Below are positions 9,048-17,161 of a stretch of 64,000 nucleotides of DNA, one piece after another (position 1 is the stretch's first letter; every line of letters starts with the position of its first letter). Source of the DNA: Chloroflexota bacterium (GTDB taxonomy: Bacteria; Chloroflexota; Anaerolineae; J036; Brachytrichaceae); assembly GCA_030550095.1 (NCBI GenBank), contig JAUQQA010000002.1, positions 88,025 through 152,024 of the forward strand. Reading direction: 5' to 3'. The position numbers were made by a program, and so were the translations under genes. The notes under the pieces were generated by a model. It ran no database searches. It was not told the origin of the DNA and was given only the letters and a program-made list of their open reading frames with translations.

Positions 9048-10607
9048 GTGATACATCGGCAAACCCAAACGGCAGAATACTGGAACGCTTTCGCGATCAC
9101 CGCACAGGACATCGAGTTTATCTACGGCTACATCCTGGAGGCGAATCGCCCTGTTCCTGCGCAGGAGTTGGCGCTAGCGCTGATGCGCCACCGCGTGGAA
9201 CAAGAGGCTGCGCAGATTCGCCGCCAGCTCAGCACGCACAGGATCTATCAGCCGAAGCAGACCTACGCCGAGGGCGAGTGGCTTGCTTTCCCAGCATTGC
9301 AATTCGCCATTGGGCGCGTGGTGCGCGTGCGTCGCGGCAACAACCCAGCGATCGGCGACTTCGACGTGATCGAAGTGGAGATGTCGAACGGGAAACGGCG
9401 CCAATTCGCTGCGCGCTACCCACGCACGCACCGCCTCAACGAGGAGGATTTCACAGTTCTGCTCGACGAAAAGCCGATCAAGCCCCCCGAGGCGTTGTAT
9501 CGCGCTTATGGCGAGCGCGTCACGGTGTTGCTGAACAACGCCCTCGCACAACATGCCGACTTCGTGCGCATTGGCGAGGGCTGGTTCTTGCGCGCGCTGC
9601 TTGTCGAGATCAGCGTGGGACACCTGAACCTCGCCGAAGCTCTCCTCGACATGATGGGCGGCGGCCCCCTTTCCACCACCGAGATCCTGCGCGAGCTACA
9701 GTTGGCGGCTGATGCGCCGAAGAGCGTGCTAGAAGCATCGCTCAACGTCGCGCTCTACAGCGACGCGCGCTTCGTGGAGGTGGGCATTGGACGCAAGCCG
9801 ATGTGGTTTTTGCGTCGGCTGCAACCCCGCGAGGTGAGTGAGCCACCACTAGTGCTGCGCCCCCTTGCGTTCGATGGCGCAGTCGCGCTTGACCCCGCGC
9901 TCGTGGCGCTGGCACGCGAGCTCGACGACGAGTGGGAGTTTCAGCCCGGCGAAGAACGCCCCGCAGAGCGCGCCACGTTGATCCTCACCCCAGCACATCG
10001 CCTCGCAGGCACATTAGGATGGAATCGCAGCATGGCGGGGGTGCTCCCCAGCAGCACGAAGCCCTTTGCCGCCCTGCGCCTCATCGATCAAGCGACAGGC
10101 GAGTCGTTTACAGCCTGGCTCTCCCAAGAGGGGCGCTACCTTTGGGGATTGAGCCGCTGGTACGCCAAACATGATTTGCAACCAGGGGCTTACATCGAGT
10201 TGAAGCGCGGCAAATCGCCTGAGGAGTGGGTGTTGAGTTATCGCCAACAGCGTCCTCATCGCGAGTGGGTGCGCGTTGCAAGTATCCAGGACGGCCGCCT
10301 GGTGCTTGACACCGCCCAGCGCACCGTCAACAGCGAGCTAGACGACTTGATGACGGTATTCCTCGACGCGCCGCAGGCGATCCTCGAATGGCGGGCGACG
10401 CGCCGCTACACAGTGGCGCAAGCTGTGCAAGAAGCCTTCGCAGCGCTAAGCGCGCTGAGCGTGCAGGGCAACGTGCACGCGCGCACGCTATACGCCGTGG
10501 TGAACCTCATGGTGCGCACCTCGCCGCGCAGCGTGTTTGCAGCCTTGAGCACTAACCCGCGCTATGCCCCTCTGGGGGATAACTACTGGCGCTACGTCGA
10601 GCGTTAA
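9048..10607 (+). CDS. Uncharacterised protein with several winged-helix-like segments
   Basis: A 519-residue soluble protein I cannot name. The GTG start at 9048 sits about 46 bases after a TATAAT. Visible structure: an N-terminal helical segment (about 15-70, ITAQDIEFIYGYILEANRPV) that looks like a winged helix, then a beta-rich stretch (about 80-125, FAIGRVVRVRRGN), a second helix-turn-helix-like block near 190-260 (LSTTEILRELQL) and a C-terminal block (about 445-515) resembling a HARE-HTH-type winged helix. No catalytic motif is evident. It is followed 19 bases later by a 137-residue protein that also ends in a helix-turn-helix-like segment, then directly by a tRNA gene. A DNA- or RNA-binding role is only a guess. 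Confidence 0.7.
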   Translation: MIHRQTQTAEYWNAFAITAQDIEFIYGYILEANRPVPAQELALALMRHRVEQEAAQIRRQLSTHRIYQPKQTYAEGEWLAFPALQFAIGRVVRVRRGNNPAIGDFDVIEVEMSNGKRRQFAARYPRTHRLNEEDFTVLLDEKPIKPPEALYRAYGERVTVLLNNALAQHADFVRIGEGWFLRALLVEISVGHLNLAEALLDMMGGGPLSTTEILRELQLAADAPKSVLEASLNVALYSDARFVEVGIGRKPMWFLRRLQPREVSEPPLVLRPLAFDGAVALDPALVALARELDDEWEFQPGEERPAERATLILTPAHRLAGTLGWNRSMAGVLPSSTKPFAALRLIDQATGESFTAWLSQEGRYLWGLSRWYAKHDLQPGAYIELKRGKSPEEWVLSYRQQRPHREWVRVASIQDGRLVLDTAQRTVNSELDDLMTVFLDAPQAILEWRATRRYTVAQAVQEAFAALSALSVQGNVHARTLYAVVNLMVRTSPRSVFAALSTNPRYAPLGDNYWRYVER

Positions 10608-10626
10608 CCTACAAAGGAGCATGCCC

Positions 10627-11040
10627 ATGAAGTTGACGCGCATCAGCGAAACAACGCGCTTCCAGGTCGATTTCGACTGGTTCGCGCAGCAGGGGCAAGA
10701 TGTGAGCGTGCTGCTGGCGCGTTATCTCCCTCCCGAGCAACAGGCCCAACTGGCTGCCGCCGCGATGGAGACGCTGGACTTCGTGGATGAGCGAACAGGC
10801 GAGGTGTACACTGTGCCGCGCGCTGTGCAGCTCGTGCGCGAGTATTGCGCCAACGATCCCACCTTCCTTCATGCCGGGCTGCCCATCACAGAAGCCGTGT
10901 TCCGGCTGTTCTTGCTCAACGCCAACCGCCCCATGAGCGCTGCTGAGATCGCTGCCTACATTGGGTGCAAGACCAGCGAGGTGATCGCGCGGTTTGGCGG
11001 GCGCGTTGTTTATAATGGGATCAAGCCCATTGCAGATTAA
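10627..11040 (+). CDS. Uncharacterised 137-aa protein, helix-turn-helix-like C-terminus
   Basis: Not recognised. The N-terminus (MKLTRISETTRFQVDFDWF) is followed by a helical stretch, and the C-terminal third (MSAAEIAAYIGCKTSEVIARF) has the spacing of a winged helix. A strong AAAGGAG (10613-10619) is seven bases from the ATG at 10627 but only one base from an in-frame ATG at 10621, which decides the start. The gene follows the 519-residue protein by 19 bases and shares its predicted DNA-binding character, so the two probably work together. Its TAA stop is immediately followed by the first base of tRNA-Arg, so the mRNA and tRNA may share a transcript. Confidence 0.72.
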   Translation: MKLTRISETTRFQVDFDWFAQQGQDVSVLLARYLPPEQQAQLAAAAMETLDFVDERTGEVYTVPRAVQLVREYCANDPTFLHAGLPITEAVFRLFLLNANRPMSAAEIAAYIGCKTSEVIARFGGRVVYNGIKPIAD

Positions 11041-11114
11041 GCCCCCGTAGCTCAACTGGATAGAGCGGAGCACTTCTAATGCTTGGGTTGTGAGTTCGAG
11101 TCTCGCCGGGGGCG
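11041..11114 (+). tRNA. tRNA-Arg, anticodon UCU
   Basis: A full cloverleaf can be drawn: seven-pair acceptor stem GCCCCCG/CGGGGGC, D arm GCTC/GAGC, anticodon stem GAGCA/TGCTT around loop CTTCTAA (anticodon TCT), T arm GTGAG/CTCGC with TTCGAGT, and discriminator G at 11114. CCA is not encoded. It reads AGA codons, rare in this GC-rich genome. It begins on the base after the preceding stop codon and is followed by a T-rich run (11115-11126) that may end transcription. Confidence 0.95.
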
Positions 11115-11123
11115 TTTACTTTT

Positions 11124-12617
11124 TTAAGGCTGGGGCGTGGGGGTAAAGTGCGGCGTTGGGGTTGGCGTGGGCGAACGCGCTGCCGCGCGGCGTGCCGCGC
11201 GCCAGTAGCACGGCTCAAAATCCGCGCCTGCAATGATGCGGTATCGCGGCCCCTCAGGGTTTGGCGCGCGCACAATGTTCTCATCGCTCACACCCAACGC
11301 GCGCTGTAGCTGTGGCAACGCGCTCCCTTTCGCGCTCGTGGTGAAATCGTAGATCACCGTGCGCGAGTACACCTGCTCCGCTGGCTGCACGTGGACCACA
11401 GCGAAGCCAAGTTCGCGCAACCGCGCAGCCGCCACAACGCCAAAGTCGGCATAGCGCGTGCCATTCCATATCTCAACCGTGGTCGGCATCACTTGTTGGT
11501 TTGCGGAGGCACCGAGCGCGCGTTCCACGAAGCGCGGCACAGCATCGCGGTCTGTGATCACAAGCACAGAGCCGAGCTGAGGCAAAGTTTTTGAGGTCAT
11601 GCCGACCTCGTCGAGGTAAGCGCTGCGAATGGCAGCCTCATCAAACTTGCCCGCAAGTTGGGCTAGCGACAACATTTGCTCTATTGTGAGGTTTGTCTTG
11701 ACGTTCGCGCCGAGCTGCGTGATGAGCGTCGGGAGGCGAGTGAGCAACGTGACGGGATCAGCAGCCGCTTTGCGATAGAGCGCGCGGAGCAACTGCTGGG
11801 TGCGTCGTGTGCGGTCAAGGTCGCCACCAGGCACACCTGTGCGCGCACGCACGTAGGCCAGCGCCTGCAACCCGTTGAGGCGATACACTCCAGGACGCGG
11901 CAGGTTGATCGTCAAGGTCGGCACCGCTTGCCCCACTGCCCAAACCTCGCCCGTGAACGTGTTGGTGTACGGCGCAGTCACAGTGAAAGGCTGTGTCTCA
12001 TCTGCGGGCACGTAGTAAGGATCAGCAGGGAAGACATGGTAGAGCGGACACGTCGCAACAACTTCCACACCGCCGAGCGCGTTCACCGCACGCACGAACC
12101 CGAAGAAGTTCACCACGACGTAGTAATCCACATCCACGCCGAAGTTGTAGCGCAGGGTTTGGCGGAAAGTGTCCCAGCCGCGCGCGAACGCAGTGTTCAC
12201 CTTTGCCATCCCGCGCTCGGGGATGTACACCAGCGTGTCGCGCGGAATGGAGACCAGCGAAACAGCGGGCAGCTCAGGATAGAGCGCAGCAATGAGGATC
12301 ACATCGGTGTTTGCTCCGCCGACACGCGGACGTGTGTCCACGCCTAGTAGAGCGATTTTCATCGCGCCGCGCGGTAAGCGCGCTGCTCGCACTGGCGGCG
12401 GCAGTGCTTCGCTGTCAGCAGGGGTGGACGTCTCAGAAGGTGCAGGTGTGCTCGTGCCAAGCACAGCAGTCGCAGCAGGCTCGCCATTGAGCATTGGCAA
12501 GCGCTGGACAGAACCAAAAGCACTCTCGCGTGTTTGCGCTTGGGCACGCGGGACGAGATGCCCTGTAAGTGTGAGCGCGAGGTAAAGCGCGCTTAGGAGT
12601 AGGCGGATTCGGCACAT
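11124..12617 (-). CDS. LytR-CpsA-Psr (LCP) family cell-wall glycopolymer ligase
   Basis: A 497-residue exported protein. A signal peptide (about residues 1-28, ending near AQA) is followed by a low-complexity Ser/Thr/Pro region, then the LCP catalytic domain (about 85-290): KIALLGVDTRP, NTDVILIAAL, SIPRDTLVYIP with the polyprenyl-phosphate-binding arginine, and LTGLQ-like LNGLQALAYVRAR with the conserved arginine pair. A LytR_C domain occupies about 380-470 and the tail is a TPTP-rich string. LCP enzymes attach polyprenyl-linked glycopolymers to peptidoglycan or surface proteins. An AGGGAGGA ribosome binding site precedes the ATG. It converges on tRNA-Arg(UCU) and is divergent from suhB. Confidence 0.9.
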   Translation of the reverse strand: MCRIRLLLSALYLALTLTGHLVPRAQAQTRESAFGSVQRLPMLNGEPAATAVLGTSTPAPSETSTPADSEALPPPVRAARLPRGAMKIALLGVDTRPRVGGANTDVILIAALYPELPAVSLVSIPRDTLVYIPERGMAKVNTAFARGWDTFRQTLRYNFGVDVDYYVVVNFFGFVRAVNALGGVEVVATCPLYHVFPADPYYVPADETQPFTVTAPYTNTFTGEVWAVGQAVPTLTINLPRPGVYRLNGLQALAYVRARTGVPGGDLDRTRRTQQLLRALYRKAAADPVTLLTRLPTLITQLGANVKTNLTIEQMLSLAQLAGKFDEAAIRSAYLDEVGMTSKTLPQLGSVLVITDRDAVPRFVERALGASANQQVMPTTVEIWNGTRYADFGVVAAARLRELGFAVVHVQPAEQVYSRTVIYDFTTSAKGSALPQLQRALGVSDENIVRAPNPEGPRYRIIAGADFEPCYWRAARRAAARSPTPTPTPHFTPTPQP

Positions 12618-12816
12618 GGTGGTGATGTGTGTGTATTCCTCCCTAGAGGTTGCTACCCCGACCTCAGCGCATTCTACTCACTCCAGCTCAAGCAGTAGGT
12701 CCGAGTGTCCTGCGCTGGAGAGGTTGGACACAACGCTCATCAGCGCTCCGCGCTCGGACAAAGCGAGTCTCCAGAACAGCTTCCCTGCTGACGGGCGCAC
12801 TAGAATCCCATCCGCT

Positions 12817-13656
12817 ATGACCCTTTCAACTGCTGCACTGCTTCAGATTCTTGAGCAAGCCATCACCATCGCGCGCGGTGCTGGTGAACTGCTGCGCGAA
12901 GGCTATGCCGCCGTGACCCAAGCACGAGAGCAGCTCGAGGTGGACTATAAGCTGGCGGATGTGGATCCCGTCACCAGTTACGACCGCCAGAGCGAAGACT
13001 ACATCGTGAACGCGCTGCGCGCAGCTTTCCCCGAGCATGCCATTGTTGGTGAGGAAGGGGGTGCGTATGCCATGATGAACGGTCACCGCACCCCGTTCAC
13101 ATGGCAAGTGGACCCGCTGGACGGCACGGTGAACTTCGCACATGGCTTCCCAGTTTTCGCGGTGTCGTTGGGGTTGCTCTACGAGGATCGCCCGATCGTC
13201 GGCGTGGTGTACAACCCCGTGCTAGAGGAGCTATATGCCGCTGCTGAGGGGCTGGGCGCTACCTTGAACGGCAAGCCCATTCGTGCTTCCACGACGCCCA
13301 CACTGGCACGCGCGCTCCTCAACACGGGATTTCCCTACGACGTACGCACGAGCGACGAGAACAACTTCGCACTTTTCACGCGCTTCCACAAGGAAGCCCA
13401 AGCGGTGCGCCGCGTCGGCTCGGCAGCGTTGGACCTATGCTGGGTTGCCTGCGGACGCATGGACGGCTACTGGGAGCTGAAGATCAAGCCGCACGACATC
13501 GCGGCAGGGGTTGTGATTGTGCGCGAGGCAGGCGGGCGTGTCACTGACTTCCAAGGCGGTGACCAAATGTTTGCGCGCGGCGAGGTGGTGGCAAGCAATG
13601 GGTGGATCCACGAGGCCATGCTTCAGGTGATCGCCTCGGAGCGCGTGCGTGCTTAG
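12817..13656 (+). CDS. suhB: Inositol monophosphatase family protein (SuhB-like)
   Basis: A 279-residue member of the Li-sensitive phosphatase fold. Metal-binding residues are in place: GEEGG (about residue 78), WQVDPLDGTVNFAHG (about 94-108) and the C-terminal HDIAAGVVIVREAGG, where the usual WD of the last motif is HD. The ATG at 12817 is chosen because it begins the family and lies 10 bases after a TAGAAT hexamer (12801-12806); an upstream in-frame extension has no family similarity. It dephosphorylates inositol phosphates or related sugar phosphates. Its stop abuts the trpF start with no spacing, placing it first in a three-gene operon. Confidence 0.9.
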   Translation: MTLSTAALLQILEQAITIARGAGELLREGYAAVTQAREQLEVDYKLADVDPVTSYDRQSEDYIVNALRAAFPEHAIVGEEGGAYAMMNGHRTPFTWQVDPLDGTVNFAHGFPVFAVSLGLLYEDRPIVGVVYNPVLEELYAAAEGLGATLNGKPIRASTTPTLARALLNTGFPYDVRTSDENNFALFTRFHKEAQAVRRVGSAALDLCWVACGRMDGYWELKIKPHDIAAGVVIVREAGGRVTDFQGGDQMFARGEVVASNGWIHEAMLQVIASERVRA

Positions 13657-14280
13657 ATGCAGGTCAAAATCTGCGGCATTACCAACCTCGAGGATGCGCT
13701 GCTCGCGGCAGAGGCGGGCGCGGATTTTCTCGGCTTCATCTTCTACCCGCCAAGCCCACGCGCTGTAACGCCAGCGGTGGCGGCTGAGATCGTTGCAGCA
13801 GTGCGGCAAGCAGCGCCGCAGGTGCGCTGCGTGGGCGTGTTTGTGCAGCCCTCAGTGACGATGGTACAGCGTCTCCTTGACGAAGTGGGTCTTGACGCAG
13901 CGCAGCTGCACGGGGCAGATGCAAACATCGTGCGCGCGTTGGGCGGGCGCGCCTACTTGGCAGTGAAGACCTGGGACGAGACAGCGCAAGCCGCAGCCAC
14001 GCTGCCCAACGCCGATCTGCCTCAAGTGCTGCTGGATGCAGCACACCCTTCGCTTTGGGGCGGCACTGGGCTGCGCGCAGATGAGCATCTGGCGCGCGCG
14101 CTCGCGCGCACATGGCGGCTGCTTCTGGCGGGCGGGCTAACGCCCGAGAACGTCGCGGCGGTCGTGCAGCGTGTGCGCCCCTGGGGGGTTGATGTAGCAA
14201 GCGGCGTCGAATCTGCCCCTGGGCGCAAAGACGCGGCGCGTGTGCGCGCCTTTGTGCGGGCAGCAAAACAATGGGCATGA
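13657..14280 (+). CDS. trpF: Phosphoribosylanthranilate isomerase
   Basis: A 207-residue TIM barrel of normal TrpF length. It begins MQVKICGITNLEDALLA with the catalytic cysteine, has GFIFYPPSPR, a VGVFV strand, the AQLHG segment with the region of the catalytic aspartate, LLAGGLTPENV, and the phosphate-binding GVDVASGVESAPGRKD near the end. It catalyses the Amadori rearrangement in tryptophan synthesis. The ATG directly follows the TAG of suhB and its TGA overlaps the next gene, so translation is likely coupled through the operon. No other trp gene is in the window; the aromatic pathway is dispersed (aroKB, aroQ and pheA lie elsewhere here). Confidence 0.95.
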   Translation: MQVKICGITNLEDALLAAEAGADFLGFIFYPPSPRAVTPAVAAEIVAAVRQAAPQVRCVGVFVQPSVTMVQRLLDEVGLDAAQLHGADANIVRALGGRAYLAVKTWDETAQAAATLPNADLPQVLLDAAHPSLWGGTGLRADEHLARALARTWRLLLAGGLTPENVAAVVQRVRPWGVDVASGVESAPGRKDAARVRAFVRAAKQWA

Positions 14281-16397
14281 GCTCCTCCCCCGCAGGACGC
14301 CCAACATTGCAGCGCGTGGGATCGCTCTTCAGTGATTGGCGGCGTTTGCTGATCAGCTTTGCATGGTTCTGTGGCGTAGCCAGTGTTTCGTTCCTCGTCG
14401 TTTTCAGCAGCACCCCTGCTGAATCATTTAGGCCTTCGGCGGAGCATTGGCTGCTAGCGGCGCTGGGGGTGCTCGTGCTTGCATGTGCGAACTTCGCGCT
14501 TGCGCCCCTTCTCATTTGGCTGCGCGCGCCGATTAATCCGTTCATCACTGGCAGCCTGGCGGTGTTGCTCAATGCTGGGTTGCTCGCCCTCAGCGCCGAT
14601 GTTTGGTTCGACGGGCGTGTGGATGGTGAGCCGCATCCGCCGCTGTGGGTGCTTGCTACGCTCGCCTTTGGCAATGCGCTCGCCAACGGCGCGATTGCGC
14701 TGGATGATGACTACACGTTTCTCCAGTTTGTGCTTGCCTCGCTGCGCCAGCCCACTCGCGCGCCCGTCACTCAAGAGCGCGGGCTTGTTCTCATCGAGAT
14801 TGACGGGCTTTCTTACTCGCACTTGCGCTGGGCAGTCGCGCTTGGCTTCATGCCGACGGTGGCAGAGCTATTGAGCACCACGCATGCGCTGGCGCGTTAC
14901 GATACAGGGCTTCCTTCGCAAACCTCAGCCGCACAAGCGGGGCTGTTCTACGGCGTGAACCACGACATCCCCGCGTTTCGCTGGTATGACCGCCGCAGCC
15001 GCCAGATGGTGGTCTCGAATCATCCGGAACACGCAGCGAAGATCGACGCGCGCCATAGCACAGGACACGGCTTGTTGCGCGGCGGCGTCTCCATCAACAA
15101 CTTGCTAGACGGCGACGCCACACGCACCTTGTTGACGCTCAGCACCCTTGCGCCCAACACCCCCCGCGCAGCTGAGCATGCCTACGACGACCTCGTGGCG
15201 TTTTGGTTCAATCCTTACACGTTTGGCCGCACTGCGGTGCTGAGTTTGCTCGACCTTGCGCGCGAGGTCGCCCAAGCGCTGCGCGAGCGACTCACGCGCC
15301 GCCAGCCGCGTCTGGACCGGCGTTTCCCGAGCCGCTTCACGCTGCTGCGCATGGTGACTAACGTTTTCTTGCGCGATCTCGCGTTTTTTGCAGTGATGCG
15401 CGAGATGCAGCGCGGCCAACCTATCATCTACGCCACTTTCGTCGGCTATGACGAAGTCGCGCACCACGCAGGACCTAACTCGCCTGATGCTCTCGCCACC
15501 CTGCGCGGCTTAGATCGCCACCTGCGACATGTGTTGAGCGTAGCACGGTTCTTCGCGCCTATTCCCTACGACCTGCTGCTGCTCTCCGATCACGGTCAGT
15601 CGAGCGGCGCAACGTTTCGCCAGCGCTATGGCTACACGCTGCGCGAGCTGGTGGATGCCTTAACTCGCGCCGAGGTGTATGTGGAGGAGCAACAGCCACG
15701 CGCAGCGGGGCAATCGTTCGTCAACGCGCTGCTCTCGGAGATGGACGCTGCTAGCGATCAACTGCGTGGCGTTTCCCAACGCCGCTGGCGACGTGCCACC
15801 ATGCAGGTCGCCGTGCGCACGTTGCGCTCGCGCTTGAACGGCGCAGCAGAGCCAACCGCGCGCCGCTCCGACATTGTGGTTTGTGCTTCGGGTAATCTCG
15901 CACACATCTACTTTGACTTTGGCGACGGCCAACGCGCGACCCTCGAGCAGATCGACGCAGCGCATCCTGGGCTCATTGAGTCCCTCGTGGCGCATCCGGG
16001 GATCGGTTTTGTGGTGGGCACAACGCGCGCCAATCACGTGTGGGTGCTTGGCAAGGAAGGACAGCGCGATTTAACCAGCGGCGCTGTCAAGGGCGAGGAC
16101 CCGCTGCTGCCATTCGGCGATGTGGGCCTTCGCGCGCAGCAACTGTTGCAGCTAGCGCAGCTCCCCAGCGCAGGCGATCTCATTGTGAACAGCACGCTTT
16201 ACCCAGATGGGAGCGTGGCTTCGTTCGAGGAGCTGGTGGGCACACATGGCGGGCTTGGGGGAGAGCAAACAGAAGCGTTTGTGCTCTACCCACGCACGTT
16301 TCGCTTCCCAACGCGCCTGGTGAGCAGCGCACAAACGCTTCACCAGGTTCTGGCGCGTTGGCGCGAGATGGCGAATGGAACGGCTGCAACGCGTTAG
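14277..16397 (+). CDS. Membrane-anchored alkaline-phosphatase-superfamily phosphodiesterase
   Basis: About 706 residues. Four hydrophobic spans fill roughly residues 25-150, then a large domain of the alkaline phosphatase/type I phosphodiesterase superfamily: metal-binding EIDGLSY (about 175), the nucleophile region LPSQTSAAQAGLFYG (about 220), GYDEVAHHAGP, LLLLSDHGQS and a final GTHGGLGG. These supply the Asp, Thr, Asp-His and His ligands expected for two metals. The substrate is unknown; a membrane lipid head group or glycopolymer is plausible because of the anchor. The ATG at 14277 overlaps the trpF stop as ATGA; an ATG six bases earlier is also possible. The gene converges on a glycosyltransferase with a four-base overlap. 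Confidence 0.85.
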   Translation: MSSSPAGRPTLQRVGSLFSDWRRLLISFAWFCGVASVSFLVVFSSTPAESFRPSAEHWLLAALGVLVLACANFALAPLLIWLRAPINPFITGSLAVLLNAGLLALSADVWFDGRVDGEPHPPLWVLATLAFGNALANGAIALDDDYTFLQFVLASLRQPTRAPVTQERGLVLIEIDGLSYSHLRWAVALGFMPTVAELLSTTHALARYDTGLPSQTSAAQAGLFYGVNHDIPAFRWYDRRSRQMVVSNHPEHAAKIDARHSTGHGLLRGGVSINNLLDGDATRTLLTLSTLAPNTPRAAEHAYDDLVAFWFNPYTFGRTAVLSLLDLAREVAQALRERLTRRQPRLDRRFPSRFTLLRMVTNVFLRDLAFFAVMREMQRGQPIIYATFVGYDEVAHHAGPNSPDALATLRGLDRHLRHVLSVARFFAPIPYDLLLLSDHGQSSGATFRQRYGYTLRELVDALTRAEVYVEEQQPRAAGQSFVNALLSEMDAASDQLRGVSQRRWRRATMQVAVRTLRSRLNGAAEPTARRSDIVVCASGNLAHIYFDFGDGQRATLEQIDAAHPGLIESLVAHPGIGFVVGTTRANHVWVLGKEGQRDLTSGAVKGEDPLLPFGDVGLRAQQLLQLAQLPSAGDLIVNSTLYPDGSVASFEELVGTHGGLGGEQTEAFVLYPRTFRFPTRLVSSAQTLHQVLARWREMANGTAATR

Positions 16398-17071
16398 CCG
16401 CGCCAGTTGCGATATTTGAACAGAGCTTTGAGCGTGGGGAGACCGTCCAGCGGCGAGAGCTTCTTCTCCTCGTAGCGTGCCTGGTAATGAATGGGCACCT
16501 CGACGATGCGGTAACCGCGCCGGATGATCTTTGCGGTGATCTCCGCTTCAACATCGAAGCGCCGACATTCCAACTTCAATCCTTCCACAACCTCCCGCGC
16601 CATCGTCTTGTAGCATGTCTCCATGTCCCGCAGCTTCACACCGTAGAGCACATTGGTCACGAACGTGACAAAGCGATTGCCGAGCGCCATGTACCAGCGT
16701 TGAGAGCTGAGGTCGCGCACGCCATACACCACCTTAGCCTCGCCGCGCACGATGGGCGCGATGAGACGCGCGTAGTCGTTGGGGTCATACTCCAGGTCGG
16801 CATCCTGGATGATCACAATGTCGCCAGTGATGTGCTGCAGCGCGGTTTGGATCGCTGCGCCTTTTCCACCGTTGACCTCATGGGTGATCACGCGCAAGTT
16901 AGGGATGTGCGTCTGCTGGCGCAGGATTTCGGGGGTGGCGTCTTTTGAGCAGTCGTCCACCAGCACGATTTCTTTCTCAATGGGCGAAAGGTCCACACGC
17001 GCCACGCGATCGAGGATCTCAGCAATCGTCGCGGCTTCGTTGAAGACCGGCATGATGATGGAGAGTTTCAC
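16394..17071 (-). CDS. Family 2 glycosyltransferase (dolichyl-phosphate sugar synthase-like)
   Basis: From a GTG at 17071 the protein (225 residues) begins KLSIIMPVFNEAATIAEIL, the normal family N-terminus; an upstream GTG at 17119 would add 16 residues of no family character. GT-A fold motifs follow: EIVLVDDCSKDATPEIL, NGGKGAAIQTAL, the metal-binding QDADLEYDP (DXD-like), ETCYKTM and a C-terminal RYEEKKLSP. Such enzymes move a sugar from a nucleotide donor to a lipid phosphate or glycan. No membrane span is evident, so it is likely a cytosolic-face enzyme. It converges on the phosphodiesterase gene and is divergent from galK. Confidence 0.88.
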   Translation of the reverse strand: MKLSIIMPVFNEAATIAEILDRVARVDLSPIEKEIVLVDDCSKDATPEILRQQTHIPNLRVITHEVNGGKGAAIQTALQHITGDIVIIQDADLEYDPNDYARLIAPIVRGEAKVVYGVRDLSSQRWYMALGNRFVTFVTNVLYGVKLRDMETCYKTMAREVVEGLKLECRRFDVEAEITAKIIRRGYRIVEVPIHYQARYEEKKLSPLDGLPTLKALFKYRNWRG

Positions 17072-17161
17072 GGCCGTTTGCGCAGCAAGTGGACTGATTT
17101 TAAAGCGTACTGGGCGCACCCCAGCAAGCGGCTGCGCTACACTTCAAACCCAACAATAGCC

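Noticed and set aside
9048..10607. Restriction-modification or toxin component
   Set aside because: Helix-turn-helix-like segments are visible but there is no nuclease, methyltransferase or toxin motif.
13736..14686. Minus-strand frame of 316 codons opposite trpF and the phosphodiesterase
   Set aside because: Antisense to two real genes; no recognisable domain.
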